A stretch of DNA of 64,000 bases, from contig OY821518.1 of NCBI GenBank assembly GCA_963682025.1, forward strand, positions 34,911,059 through 34,975,058. Reading direction: 5' to 3'. This DNA comes from Cordilura impudica (lineage: Eukaryota > Arthropoda > Insecta > Diptera > Scathophagidae). Shown here piece after piece: positions 47,241 through 58,875 of this stretch (position 1 is the stretch's first letter; each line of letters starts with the position of its first letter). A model generated the notes under the pieces. It saw only the letters and a list, made by a program, of their open reading frames with translations. It was not told the DNA's origin and searched no databases. The translations under genes and the position numbers were made by a program.

Positions 47241-47650
47241 TATATATCAGAGGGTAAAAGAGATTTTTGATAAGAAATTTTTAAACGTATTTTATGCTTC
47301 ACGAGTCAACGTGCACCTGAGTCGTCTTACAACAGTAACTTCTAAAAGAAGTTCCAACTCCGCCTGCGACTTCATCTGCTAAAGTTTTTAAAGTCCGACT
47401 ATGACTCGAAATTTTACTCTGCTGCTAAATGTATATGGACATATTTATCAAAACAGTGATAATTCTGTGTATGCAAATGAATCAATATAAAATTTTATTT
47501 TTGAAAAATTTTGTTTAGTTTTAATAATTCTTTTAATAATTCACAAAATACTATAAGATCGGAAGTTAAAAAACAAGAAAACAAATCTAAGGTTTGTCTT
47601 TAGAAATAAGATAGCCTCAATAATATCTGGCTTCATCAATGCCATCAAAG
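47241..47650 (-). mobile_element. hAT relic, copy 2 (segmental duplicate of 37.2 kb)
   Basis: Shares AGGGTAAAAGAGATTTTTG, TTTTGATAAGAAATTT, AGTTCCAACTCCGCCTGCG, ATAATTCACAAAATACTATA and TCTAAGGTTTGTC with 37175-37600. The transposase end is cut off at about 47645 by the mini-me-like element that follows. Confidence 0.5.
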
Positions 47651-48150
47651 AAGAATCTGTGCAATTCTTTTGGTTTTTGATAGATTTAAGAAGATCAGGA
47701 AACAGCTTTATATGGGGGCTATGACTAAGAATAGTCGTATAGGGTTTATTTTTGGACTACTGATTAATGGATGCAATAAACATATATAGACCCAATATTA
47801 CCAAGATCTCTATGATAAATTCGATATTATGATCATTTAAGTTGATCTCATAGGTGTTATTTGCATAGGGACTACGTATGAACATGAACCAATTTTCACC
47901 AATTTCATCCTATGGCCGGTAGATGATTATATACCAAATTTTATCAAAATGTTTACAACTTGTAGCTTGATTACAAAGCTTGAAAGGACAAACAGGCAGA
48001 CGGACGGATGCACATCGCTTAATCGACTCAGAAAGTGATTCAGAGTCGATCGGTATAATAAAAGATGGGTCTAGGTCAATTATTTTTAGTAGTTACAAAC
48101 ATCAGCACAGGGTCATTTACCTTAACCACATAGTGGTATGGGGTATTATT
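47651..48150 (+). mobile_element. mini-me/DINE-like element, 5'-truncated
   Basis: Starts mid-body (AATCTGTGCAATTCTTTTGG), keeps AGCTTTATATGGGGGCTATG, AAGTTGATCTCATAGG, the GACGGACGGATG core (47999-48010) and the 3' hairpin ACCACATAGTGGTATGGGGT. Confidence 0.7.
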
Positions 48151-48284
48151 ATTACACACTTTTGTATTATTTAATTTAAGTACTTGAATGAACTTGCGCT
48201 GAATAAATAAATTAAAATCCACTTATTCATAGTAAGCAATTTCGAAGAATTTCTAAATTAACAGATATTTTAAAAATACTTTGA

Positions 48285-48425
48285 ATTTTTCATTCAGCGA
48301 GTGCAATAACAAAAATTTTGGAGTCGGAGTCGATAGTTTTTTTTATAAACTTCGACTCCAACTGCGGTTCAAACACCGTGATCCGAATCCGACTCCACAG
48401 CTCTTACTCAGACTCCACAACCCGG
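48285..48425. repeat. GAGTCGGAGTCG-type hAT end remnant
   Basis: TTGGAGTCGGAGTCGATAG, then TTCGACTCCAACTGCGG and CGAATCCGACTCCACAGCTC. This is like the terminal sequence of hAT families whose ends read CAGAGCTGTGGAGTCGG. It may be the far end of the hAT relic at 47241-47650. Confidence 0.45.
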
Positions 48426-48429
48426 CTTA

Positions 48430-49792
48430 CAACTAACTATTTTTTAGATGTTCCTATGTTCTTTTTTTAAATATTTATCGCAAAATTTATGTTTGAGTCT
48501 TAGTTGCTTTCACATTTTCGTTAGACTGAAGAAGAGTGTATCAAAAATCGAAACTGATCGGAACTGATTTACTTAAGTTTTATAATCGCAAATTCATTTT
48601 GACAATATTTGTGCAAAGTTTAAAAATTAAAGATAAATTTTATATATAATATGTATATTAGTCCTAAAATATAAATCGTAATAGTTAACTTTTTTTTGTT
48701 CGCAATTATCGGTGCTCATATATTTACGATAGTTCGATTATAAGTATGTCCTTCCAAAAGAATCGTTGTGCATTACGAAGGTTTTGTAATTTGTGTACCA
48801 CTTTTACTTGCAATTTTTTTTGGCAATATGAGAAAAAAAAAAACACAAAGCCTTGTGGTTCAGGTAACTTTTAAGTCATCATTTCGCAAGTACAGTTGAA
48901 TTGTTTTCATTTCCTTGTTTTGCTGATGTTTTCAATTTGCCAATATATTTCAATTCCCTGTATTCAAATGAAGCAGACCGTAATGATATTTAAAACTTTT
49001 TCAATAGTGGTTAAATATTTTTTTTTTTTGCTTAATTCAATACTTCAATACATGAATACGAAAATAACGGTACTTAAATTAAATACGTATATATTTTTTG
49101 GGATAAAGTTAATGGGATTGGATTCAATGAGTGTGTTACATGATCGGGTTGAAAATGGAGATTAATAGGAATATAAATCTACTTTATTCTTTGAACAGGT
49201 TAAAAAAATTTAAGTTAAGAAGTTTAAGAAAAAAGTAGAACTGAAAAATCTAGTGAAATTAAATATCTTTAAATAAAATTTCATTTTAAGAATACATATT
49301 GTACCATAGTTATTAATATATTATTAAGATTATCGATGGATCAATGAAGGGAATTACTAAAATATATAGAGAATAAATTATAATTAAAACAATAACAACC
49401 CAGCGAAACCTACCATTACAAGTAGGATATTTAAAAAATGATAAGTGCATATTTTCAAATAAAAAATTCATTTTTTAACATGGAATGAAAACAGTTGCCC
49501 GCAAATAACTAAATATCGATAAAAGCATCTAGTTATTTTTTAGACAACAACTTGTAAATTCTTTTCGTTTGAATATTGTTTTTCAAATTGTTTTTTATAA
49601 TCTTGTGGAATCTAAAAATAGAAAAAATCGTATTTTTAGAGAGGTTTTCTAAATATTTCCTGTACTCATATTTTGTTTATTTTTCACTGTTGTTTTAACT
49701 CATTATACTGCGAAATATTTTCGAGGTTGTTATCTGGGGAGTGTCAAATTCCAAGTCATGGTGAAAGTACTAGGACAATACAGTAAAACCTC
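48430..49792. other. AT-rich stretch without recognisable genes
   Basis: The frame at 48896-49165 shows no recognisable motif; nothing else supported. Confidence 0.35.
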
Positions 49793-50044
49793 TAATGCAC
49801 AGTGTTCGATTTTAATAAAAAACCGATGAAAATCAAAATTTTTTATCGTTAAAAATCAAAATTTAGATAGGTTCACGACGTCAAAACAATAATTGGTATA
49901 AATACCGGGCATTTTGTTAATAATTTATTAATACTTCAAAGTCAGTGGTTGTGTAAACATAACAAAGTGAGATAGTTTTTTTTATTTAAATCAAAAGTTA
50001 AAGTAAGTGTAATTAGAAACGATCTGGTTAGTCCAGAAATCGTT

Positions 50045-52029
50045 ATGAAACTAGAACGAGGTATGTATAAACTTTATATAAAAAAAAAAAAATAAATACA
50101 ATTAACATTTTATTGTTAGTTATTTAAAATGTTTTGGAGGAGGGTTTTTCCAGATTTTTCAATGAGTTTTTAATTACTGCGTGGACTGAAACGATATTTG
50201 CCCATGTTGTGCCTACTATATTGTTCTTCCATGAATTTTAGTTTACTTTCTTATGAACATTTTAAGGTATGAATACATATCGGGAGACAATGGGAAAAGT
50301 ATAAAACATGGACTTGACTGAAACCTCCTCCAAAATTAGATTTTTTTTTTCTAATTTTCAATACTTTTGTCCATAATTATGAAAATTATACTAAACTAAA
50401 TTATGTTTTCTTTTTATTTTTAGTCAGCACCATCTCAAATACCTTCAATAAAAAAGAATTATTTTTGTTTTGGAAAAATGGAAAATGTTCGAAGGCTGTT
50501 CTGGAAGAAGTGTGCAAATATTATCGAACAGATGGTTCTACGTTGCCAAACAACACTGTTGCTGCATTTCAATGTGAGGTACACAAAATCTGCAAAAACT
50601 TTGCAAATATATGGACTCCAAACGTCATTCGAAGATACAGAAATGATCTAACCCCATTTTTTCAACGACATTCCCAATATTTTGGTAGGGATTTGATTTT
50701 ACCAGAAAACCTTCACCAATACATATGTACCTTCAACATCTGGAGGAAGGAGATCGGGATCAGGAAGGCCTTTAAAAAATTTTGAAGATCTTAGATCTCC
50801 GCAAAAACGGAGACAAGTTGCTGATCTAAAGTATTTGGGAGTTGCACAAATATCGTATGCTCCTGCAGTACATACCAGACGGGTAAGCAAGGATGCATCA
50901 AAGGTTATAATGATTATAACTAGATCATCACCTACAACAGCAACAAAAATGCTAAAGGCATATAAAAAGTCTCTTTCCGACACACAGGGAGCAATGACCA
51001 AAGATGGGGCATTGGCAATGATCGTCGACACCGACACGACCGTCTCTAGTTACAAACACATGCAAGCACTTTTCTTGAATTTAAAACATGATATGTATCC
51101 ATCATCCACAGCAATTCCAGAAGCGGAAAAAGACTGTTATCCTGAAAAGAATGGAATCATTATCACAGAAACAATGGCAGAAGTAAAACTTCAACATCTC
51201 TTGGACCACACTGTTTCACGATTGTTAATAAACAACAATAATCTAGAAGAGTGTACCAATGACGAATTGATTAATATGACTATGACATATAAATGGGATT
51301 TCGATGGCAGCACAGGAGGAGTCTTCTTTGGCGTATGGTCTTTCAACGCTTCATACTTGGATTATATTCCTTGAATATTTACTGCATATTGCTTACCGGC
51401 TCGAATTCAAGACTTGGAGCGTGCGAAAATCTGAACAAGTAGCAACAATGAAAGAGAAAAAACAAATGCAGGATGCCTTCATTTCGAGATTGGGACTCAA
51501 TGTGGATTAAGTACGACCAGGAGGTGCTGGTATTTCCAATGATGGAAATACCGCTAGAAGATTTTTCCAGAATGTCGAAGTTTCAGCTAACATTACAGCA
51601 TTGGATGTTACAGTTTTACAACGCTCCGCAACGATTTTAAGAGTTCTGTCAAGTGTATATTCAATAAACATTGAATCCTTTGAGGAATATTGTTTAGAGA
51701 CAGCGCGATTCCTGATCAACAAATATCCTTGGTATTATCCTCCAGTATCTGTTCACAAATTCCTGATACACAGTCCTCGCGTTTTGTCAGAACTGATGAT
51801 TCCAATTGGCCTGCTTTCAGAAGAAGCTCAAGAAAGCCGAAACAAAAATCCCAAGGAGTATCGTGAATATCACACCAGGAAGACATCTAGACAACATACC
51901 AGTGAAGATCTATTACACATGTTCCTAGTATCATCTGATCCAGTTATTTCAAGTCTACGTAGAGGTGATAAATTGAAAATAGATCATGTTGACGAATTTC
52001 CAACAGAAATGCTTAATCTGACCATGTAA
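50045..52029 (+). pseudogene. Transib transposase, internally deleted
   Basis: Exon 1 at 50045-50060 (MKLER, phase 1), GT..AG intron 50061-50423, then VSTISNTFNKKELFLFWKNG. A frameshift near 50735 moves the frame to SGRPLKNFEDLRSPQKRR, then KYLGVAQISYAPAVHTRRVS and YKWDFDGSTG (catalytic Asp 1 region). There a deletion joins directly to YGLSTLHTWIIFLEYLLHIA, removing the Asp 2 and CxxC zinc region. A stop at 51508-51510 follows LGLNVD, and the same frame then continues: GAGISNDGNTARRFF, KYPWYYPPVSVHKFLIHSP, IGLLSEEAQESRNK (catalytic Glu region), ending at 52029. Inactive. The tiny phase-1 first exon is shared with the 38 kb copy. Confidence 0.85.
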
Positions 52030-52908
52030 TCAAGTATTTATGAATAGTTAAACATTCAAATGCAAAAATATTTTAATAAAAATTGTTAAAAATAAATTTA
52101 AACTAAAAAAAATATTTTTAATTAATTTTTTTTATTTTTAGTTAAAAAAGTGAGGCTATAAATTTACCTTTTAAAATTTCTTGATAAGTTAATTAAATAT
52201 TATTTGTTTTCTTCCAAAAAAGCCATTAAACGTCTTATTCCGACGCACAGTGGACCATTTGACGAGAAGGCGGTCAAAAATCTATAACTTTTGATTGGAT
52301 TGAAATTTGGATATGCGGTTTTTTTTTTGGTAGGTGAGACTTTAGCCTTCAAGCTTTGCTATAAAACGTAATTCTCGACTGAAAATAAAAAAAGTTACGG
52401 AGGGTTTAAAATACATTTTCATTTGTAGTTGAATTTTAGTACAAAAGTGAAGTGTTAAAGGTAAAAAAAAGGTTTTTTTTAATATAGTGTCTTATTTTTT
52501 CAATCAATTTTACGAGTAATAATTTTTAACAATTTTTTAAGTTAATTTTTTCAGAAAATGCCAAACTTTGGCCCCCGTAAACTTTTTAGTCCTAATTAAT
52601 GTGCACAAGGGCCAAAGGTTGTTTTTTTTTGAAAGATCCCGAGTTAAAATATAATTTATTAAGCAGCAAACGTAAAAGTTACCTTATATTGGTTCAAGAT
52701 AGAGAAGTTTCGTATGTTTTTGCTTTAGTTAAATTTTTTTTTATTGTCTTTTTAAATATTTCTATATCAATTTTTATGGTAAATTTATGAAATATAACAA
52801 TTTTATTGTAAATTTACAAAATATATAAATTTTTAAATCAACAAAAATTGTTAACTATATAAAAAAAAAGTGTAACTTATTGTTAGTGTAATGAAAAATT
52901 ACTTTAAA

Positions 52909-53600
52909 TCAACCAAGTTTAGTAAAAATTTCTTCTAAATAGCCTTGATTTTCATCTTCTAGAAGCTGTTTAGCTTCTTCGTCTAATTCAATAGAGGTAG
53001 TTTTCCATTTTTGACGAATGCTGGACATATATGGATCTGAAGTGCACAACAAAATAGTGATAAAGTCTTCATTAGTACAACATCTGGACATTTTCCTTGT
53101 GTTGTGCTCGCGAAAGAATCTGTAGTCTTTGTTCCTTTTTTCTTGCGCTTCTTCAGATAGATCTCCTATTGGTAGCATATTGTTTTGAATTATTTGTTCC
53201 CCATGGTACAAAATTTTATGAACTGTAGATGGCATATAACTCCAAGAGTATTTTTCATTATAAAGTATAGTTGTTTTATTGCCGTATTCTCCAATTTTTT
53301 TTGCATTTATCTTTCTGCTGCATGCTAGAAGTTGTAATATGATTTTGAATCGTGTTATTAATTCATGATCTACACCTGTGATAGATGCTGCAGTTTCCGG
53401 ATCGGAAAAAAATTTCCTTGCAGTATTTCCATCATTTGTGTTTCCTTCCCCTTGTTTTGGTTGGTCGATTACGAGGCCTAGCTGTAGATATTTTTGTTGA
53501 ATTTGTGTCTTTTTTGCTTTCTTTTTTCTTCATTTTCTTTGCTTTTTCTCACTGTTTTGCCTGACGGACCAAATTCCAAATCATAACCCAATTTAAGAAT
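52909..53600 (-). pseudogene. Transib transposase C-terminal half (inner element)
   Basis: On the minus strand the order is LGLVIDQPKQGEGNTNDGNT with ARKFF; then SDPETAASITGVDHELITRF; MPSTVHKILYHGEQI (zinc His pair); IGDLSEEAQEKRNKDYRFF (catalytic Glu region); SRCCTNEDFITILLCTSDPY; then an acidic end with a stop at about 52909-52911. Upstream, pieces like EHILKLGYDLEFG (near 53600) appear in a shifted frame. Both catalytic Asp blocks are missing. Closest in layout to the other Transib copies of this window, but clearly a separate family by its ends. Confidence 0.82.
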
Positions 53601-53639
53601 ATGCTCCATGAAACGTATTCTAGCATGTAAAATAAAAAT

Positions 53640-53924
53640 TTTTATCATCCATTACCACTTTTAGAAGCATAAAAAACCCACACCTTAACCCCTTTTAAAA
53701 GATGAAGCATACGTGCTCATATCTTAAAGGGCTATGTCGCAATAGTTTTTTTTTACCATTTGCCTGTTATTTAAATTGTTTCCCATTTTGTCAGGTATTT
53801 AAACTATATATAGTCTATTTCAGACTATTAATGTTTTTGAAAGATACCTATGTAAATGTACCTGTAACAATTAAGCGCATTATATCTCAACCCTTTGTTA
53901 TAAGTATATAACAACTCCTGACAA
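53640..53924. other. Unrecognised insert inside the inner Transib
   Basis: No motif. The small frame at 53702-53911 has no recognisable domain. Confidence 0.3.
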
Positions 53925-54134
53925 CTCTACCGACACGCAAAAAAATACACCGCGGTGCACCGGTACGACCAACTTTTGTATTCATAACACTCAGACGGAC
54001 GGACGGACATCGTTTAATCGACTCAGAAAGTGTTTTTGAGTCGATCCGTACAATAAAAGATGGATAAAGGTCCAATATTTTTGGCAGTTACAAACATCAC
54101 CTCAAACTTAATATATCCTAACCACATAGTGGAC
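53925..54134 (+). mobile_element. mini-me/DINE-like 3' fragment
   Basis: Has GACGGACGGACGGACATCG (53994-54012), ATCGACTCAGAAAGTG, the 'GATGG..AAGGTCCAATATTTTTGG' segment and half of the 3' hairpin (CCTAACCACATAGTGGA). It lies within the inner Transib. Confidence 0.6.
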
Positions 54135-54878
54135 AACTTTTGTATTCATAAATTTTGCACAAAATATCTAACCTTGGGTCAGAAAAATTGTTCAGGTGCA
54201 CACGGGCGGAAACTGGCGGGTGTTTAGCGGGGTATAGGAGTATAGGGGAGGGTTCGGACTATAGAAGAGTGCAAGACATTTTTTGACTGCTTTTGACTGG
54301 CTGGAGTTATGCTCTATTAAGTAGGAGATTTTCGGAAAATTTGGACCTTTTTTAAAAAATTTTTTTTTTTGAATTTCTGAATGACTCAAAGATTTTACAT
54401 TTTTAACATTAATAGTATGGAAGCCACAAAATTATAGATAATTTATTTCACTTCAAAATCTTTTAAATCAAAAAAGTTACAGTAATTCAAAATTAAAAAT
54501 TTACAAAGAAATATTTAATTTTAGCAAAATACTGAGAAAGCCCATTTTCGAAGACCCTGTTCGCTGTGATATAGGTGAGGTAGAGCCGCAATTTTTTGGC
54601 TCCCGAGGTTAACTAGTATTTACTTTCAAATGAATAACATAATTTTAAAATCGGGAACAAAAAAAAAAAAAAATGATTTTTGGCCGACTTCTCAAAATAT
54701 GGTCCACTGTGCGACGACTAGCTCAGGAGTTATTAATTTTATTAAAAATTAAACAAATTAAAAAAAAATTAAGTTCAACTGTAAAAAACAAGGTTATAAT
54801 TCAAATTTTTTTTAAGTCCGATGAGCCGTTCAAAAGTTATTAATTTTCATCGTAAAAAATAGCAAATCGAACACTGTA

Positions 54879-55845
54879 CCATGGCTTTGATATTATCAGG
54901 TCAAACTTTTTTCTTTATAACATTTTATAATTTCCTTATCTTGATGTTTTTTGTTTAGTTTTTCAGCTATACCTCAAGAACCATTCAGGGTTTCAGATTA
55001 CATTCTTCAGCTTTATTTTAATAAAGCTTAGCTAAAGCTTAAATAAAGCTTAAATATAATTTTTTTCCGAAACCCTAGGCTATTGTGATAAAGAATAACA
55101 TTTAAAAGTAGAAAGCTGATAAATTTTTGATACAAAGTGTTTAGAATTTTTCACAAAAAAACCAATTATTCTCGAAATCCGCAAAAAAAAATTCCTTGTA
55201 AAAACAATTTCTGGCAGAGGAGTTTATTTAAAAATTCACACGGTTAATCTCCGACATATATTTAACAAAAGTTTAAAGTGCTATATTCATTTCCTTAAGC
55301 TTTGTTTAAGAAAATTTTTTTAAAACTTAAAAAAGGAGTTTGCAAAATTTTATCAAAAAATTTTTCCAAATTTGGTCTCATTGCGAAAAAGGTTAAAAAA
55401 GTGGTAATAAAACAATACTTCATATGTTAGTGCTTATGAGACAAAAAAAAAAAAAGTTATGGATTTAATTAATTTCTTAAAGTTTTAAAAATTTCCCTCA
55501 AATTTCACGACCTAGTTTTTTGGGCTCAAAAGTGGTCTGGGGCATTTGATATTTCTTGGCGAGTTTTTATTCGATTATATGTTATATAGCTTTTTGAAAG
55601 GATAATTAAATACTGACATCGATTCATATAACAGCTCGCCAAAGAAAATTAAACTTTGGAACGAAATTTTCGTAAGATCTGAATAAAGTCATATTTTCCC
55701 CATATAAACACAGTTGAAATTTTCAGTCGTGTTGAGGCACCTCTAACTTTTTTTGGTTGACAAAACTGTGTATTTCTGAGTTTTATTGCTATTCGCATAT
55801 TTCTAGGTGGTGAGACCGAAAGTTTGAATACTTTTTTTATTAAAG
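54879..55845. other. AT-rich stretch, nothing recognised
   Basis: Contains a cluster of AAAGCTTA repeats (about 55018-55060). No gene supported. Confidence 0.35.
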
Positions 55846-56103
55846 GCCACCGTAATGTACATAAACATTTACAAAACCAAGTTCACCGAGATCAATATGA
55901 TAATTGGGATATTATGTTAATTTCAATCGATCTCATAGTGGTCATTTGCATGGGGACTAGTTGTGAATATTAACAAGGTTTACATGAACACACAGACGAA
56001 CGGACGGACGAACGGATAGACGGTATAATAAAAGATGGGTTTAGGTCAAATATTTTTGTTTGTTGCACAAAGTGATTATACCCTGACCACATAGTGGTAT
56101 ACA
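55846..56103 (+). mobile_element. mini-me/DINE-like 3' fragment
   Basis: AAGTTCACCGAGATCAATATG, CAATCGATCTCATAGTGG, core ACGAACGGACGGACGAACGG (about 55993-56015) and the hairpin half CCACATAGTGGTATA. Confidence 0.6.
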
Positions 56104-56146
56104 TATAGGTATACATATATATGTATGTTTGATTTAATATTAAAAA

Positions 56147-56735
56147 CTAGCCCAGCACTCGAAGCTCGAGTGCAAATTCTAGGAAATTAAATATTTTCAT
56201 TAAATTTTTTTCTTTCAAATAAAATTCATTAAATTACATTATAAATATTTGTTAAACATACGGAAGATATGTAAAGGTTTTTTTCGATAAATAGTTTTAT
56301 AAAAGCATAAATGTATGCTGAGCAATTTAAACCAATTCGCAATTCATCGCTTTTTAAATAAAATTAATTAAATTTCATTATAAATATTTATTGAACACAC
56401 AGAAGATATATAAATGGATTTTTTATTAAATAATTTTATAAGAGCCTAAATGTATGCTAATCAATTTTAGCCAATTCATAAACACACACATGGCATTGTA
56501 TAGTTTTTTATTTGAAGCTGAAATATGTGTGTTATACAGTAGCAACTTTAAATGATTATTACTCCAAAAAGATGTACCGGAGTGTCCATATCTGTGAATA
56601 TAGTGCACATCTGCAAAGAAATACTTTTTAAGTGGTATATTTTTTGTCAAAATCCGGTGATAACTAAAATCGTAAAAGGGGTCATTAGAAATTGCCTTGG
56701 CTCAATTCTATTATATTAATATGTAACAATCATAT
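56147..56735 (-). mobile_element. Small Helitron, degraded copy B
   Basis: Minus-strand 3' end: hairpin CACTCGAGCTTCGAGTG (56156-56172), then CTGGG and CTAG (56147-56150), followed by T. The body (TTCATTAAATTT.., CATGGCATTGTATAGTTTT, TGCAAAGAAATACTTTTTAA) aligns loosely with copies A and C. The 5' end near 56735 is decayed. Confidence 0.5.
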
Positions 56736-57020
56736 GCTCTGTATATGTTATGTTATTAAAAAAATTTATGAAATAAAGGGAAAAATACAATTTATTTTTT
56801 GAAGATTCAAGTTGATAAAATTACTCCAACTTTATGTGGTAAAAATATTTGGTGAGGCTTTGGAGGCTTTACTAAAGTGATCTAGTATTTTCACCCTGAC
56901 TTCGAATTCCTCTTTCCTTCTACAAGGGCTGTTACTCTCAGTTATCATTAACTTTATCTAATTTTTAATAAAAAAAAAAAAATATTTCAAAATTCTCTTT
57001 TCTTAAGAGATTAATATAAA

Positions 57021-57370
57021 CTAGCAGATCCCAGCCCTCGAAATTCGAGTGTTGATTTTATGAAATCTAATTTTTTCATTAAATAAGGGCCCTAATCATT
57101 TTTATTACAAGCTCATTGCTCATTTTTATTACAAACACATTGACAAATTTAAAAAACACACACATAGCATTGTATAATTTTATGTATGTGCCAGTAGCAA
57201 TTTTAAAAGCAATTTACTCAAAATAAAGAAAAAAATTAAAAAATCTGTAAATCTGAAAAACGGCTAAAAAGTAATACCTTTCAAATAAGATACGTTTGGT
57301 CAAAATCGGGATAAAACGGTAGAACAAAACGTCGGTCACAAGAAATCGCATAGCCTATTAATATTATAGA
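57021..57370 (-). mobile_element. Small non-autonomous Helitron, copy C
   Basis: On the minus strand it starts TCTATAATATTAATAGGC directly after an A, and ends CTAG directly before a T. A perfect hairpin CTCGAATTTCGAG (57037-57049) lies 12 nt before CTAG. These are all the textbook Helitron end features. About 350 bp, non-coding. Matches copy A at 12207-12584. Confidence 0.8.
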
Positions 57371-58875
57371 TTTCCATTCAAATCCATGCCTAATACTAAA
57401 AATCGGTTTGGTTCTTTTAAAAGTCCAAGAAATTCTTAGTTTAATGAATTTGCTTTTAATAGTGGTTCAGATCTACCACGGTACAGCAAATTTACTTATC
57501 GCAAATCTGAATATTATTTTAAAATCTTAAAACTTTCTTGGATAAGTAGAAAAGACCACATGGTACATGTTTCTATGCTGAATAAAGTTTAGAAAGTTTT
57601 GAGAAAAATTTGAAAGTTTTATAAGAAAATGAATTAATAAAAATTTGTTTTTTTTATGTTAAAGAAATATATAAATACTTTACTCAAATAGAGTGTAAAG
57701 AACAGGATGCCGATAAAGTGGTGCAATTATTAGTAAAAGTATATGGCTTTCTGTTCAAGTGTGTGGCTTGTCAGTTTTGGATTTACTTTAGTTATCCTTA
57801 CGAAGCTTTTTTGGATGCATCAAACAAATGTTGGTGGAGACCATATGCTATCTTGTACTTATACTAAATTTTCATTTAAGCCATGCAATTTTTGAAACAA
57901 ATTTGCTTTGACTTTTTATTTCAAATATTGTCGATTAACTTTATCCATTTCCTGTAAATAATATTTTCCTAATGTTTGTTTCACATGTGTTTTAGTTGTT
58001 TTGAGAACATATTTTTTCTAATACTTATAAATTTGTTTACACATTTCAATGTTGGTGTTAGTCTCTAACAACTGTGGTTCAGTATTGAGATATTTCCTAC
58101 TCTAAACTAGAGTTTAAGTTTTTGATTTTTTTACATAACATCGATGGTAACTTATTTAGTTTTTAAGAAGAGAATACAACAAGCATGAATGATATGTACA
58201 ATATAGCTAAATCTGGAATTTGTTCTTTCAGATGAGTAGTATTGATAATTCAAAAGGAAGGGATAGGAAATTTTAATGTTGATTTAGAACGACAACAATA
58301 AAAAAAAACAAATTTTGTAAGAATGAGATTGAAAAGTTAGGTCAAATGTAATTCAATCTATTATAAAATGTTCTTAGAAACACGTCATTAAAACATTATT
58401 CATTAATTTATTAAGTCTTATTCATCATGGTTTTAGTTGGTTCAGTTCAAAATCTAAAGAAAAAATTTGTTAAGATACTTTGTGTGTTCTCCTATTATTT
58501 CAGCTTTTGAAACTTTTTAAATCGCTTCACCTCAATTTTCGCCATAACCACGACCATATTTTCAGCTTTATTTTTTTTCTATTCAAAATATAAAAATAAG
58601 AAACGTAAAACTTTAATGTTGATTCGATTTGTTGCATTTGTGATTTATTTTGCATGTGTTGCTAAAGTTTTTCCAAAAATATTTGTTTTGTAGATAAAGG
58701 ATTTTCGTTAGTTTCGGTGTTTTTTTTCCTTTTCGTACCAAATTCCAGTTTTTCTTTTGCATAAAAATGGCAATTTAGAAGAACAGTTGTAAAAGCAAAC
58801 TTAAAATAAACTTTTAATAAAGGATGTTTCCATAAAATAAGGCAGAATATTGTGGTAAACGAAATTATAGTTCTC
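57371..58875. other. AT-rich stretch without recognisable genes
   Basis: No supported coding frame or repeat. Confidence 0.4.

Larger units (their letters stand above)
52246..54711 (-). mobile_element. Inner Transib transposon, 2.47 kb, target duplication CGACG
   Basis: The ends are CACAGTGGACCATTTGACG (52246 on) and the inverse CACAGTGGACCATATTTTG (ending 54711). The perfect 5-bp duplication CGACG is at 52241-52245 and 54712-54716, the GC-rich type described for Transib. Both ends place AAAAATC exactly 23 bp after the heptamer (52276-52282 and inverse 54675-54681). It keeps the C-terminal half of a transposase on the minus strand; the upstream half is replaced by unrelated sequence including a mini-me-like fragment. 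Confidence 0.92.
49798..54878 (+). mobile_element. Transib transposon carrying a second Transib
   Basis: The left end from 49798 reads CACAGTGTTCGATTT. The right end at 54878 is the inverse of TACAGTGTTCGATTT, so the last heptamer base is mutated. The ends stay alignable for about 40 bp, and at 23 bp after the heptamer both have GAAAAT(C/T)AA. Without the inner element and its duplicated CGACG, the outer element is about 2.6 kb. The 5-bp flanks (TAATG, CCATG) match in only three positions. Its transposase is internally deleted. Confidence 0.82.

Noticed and set aside
48896..49165. 89-residue frame
   Set aside because: No recognisable domain, low-complexity Phe/Leu composition.
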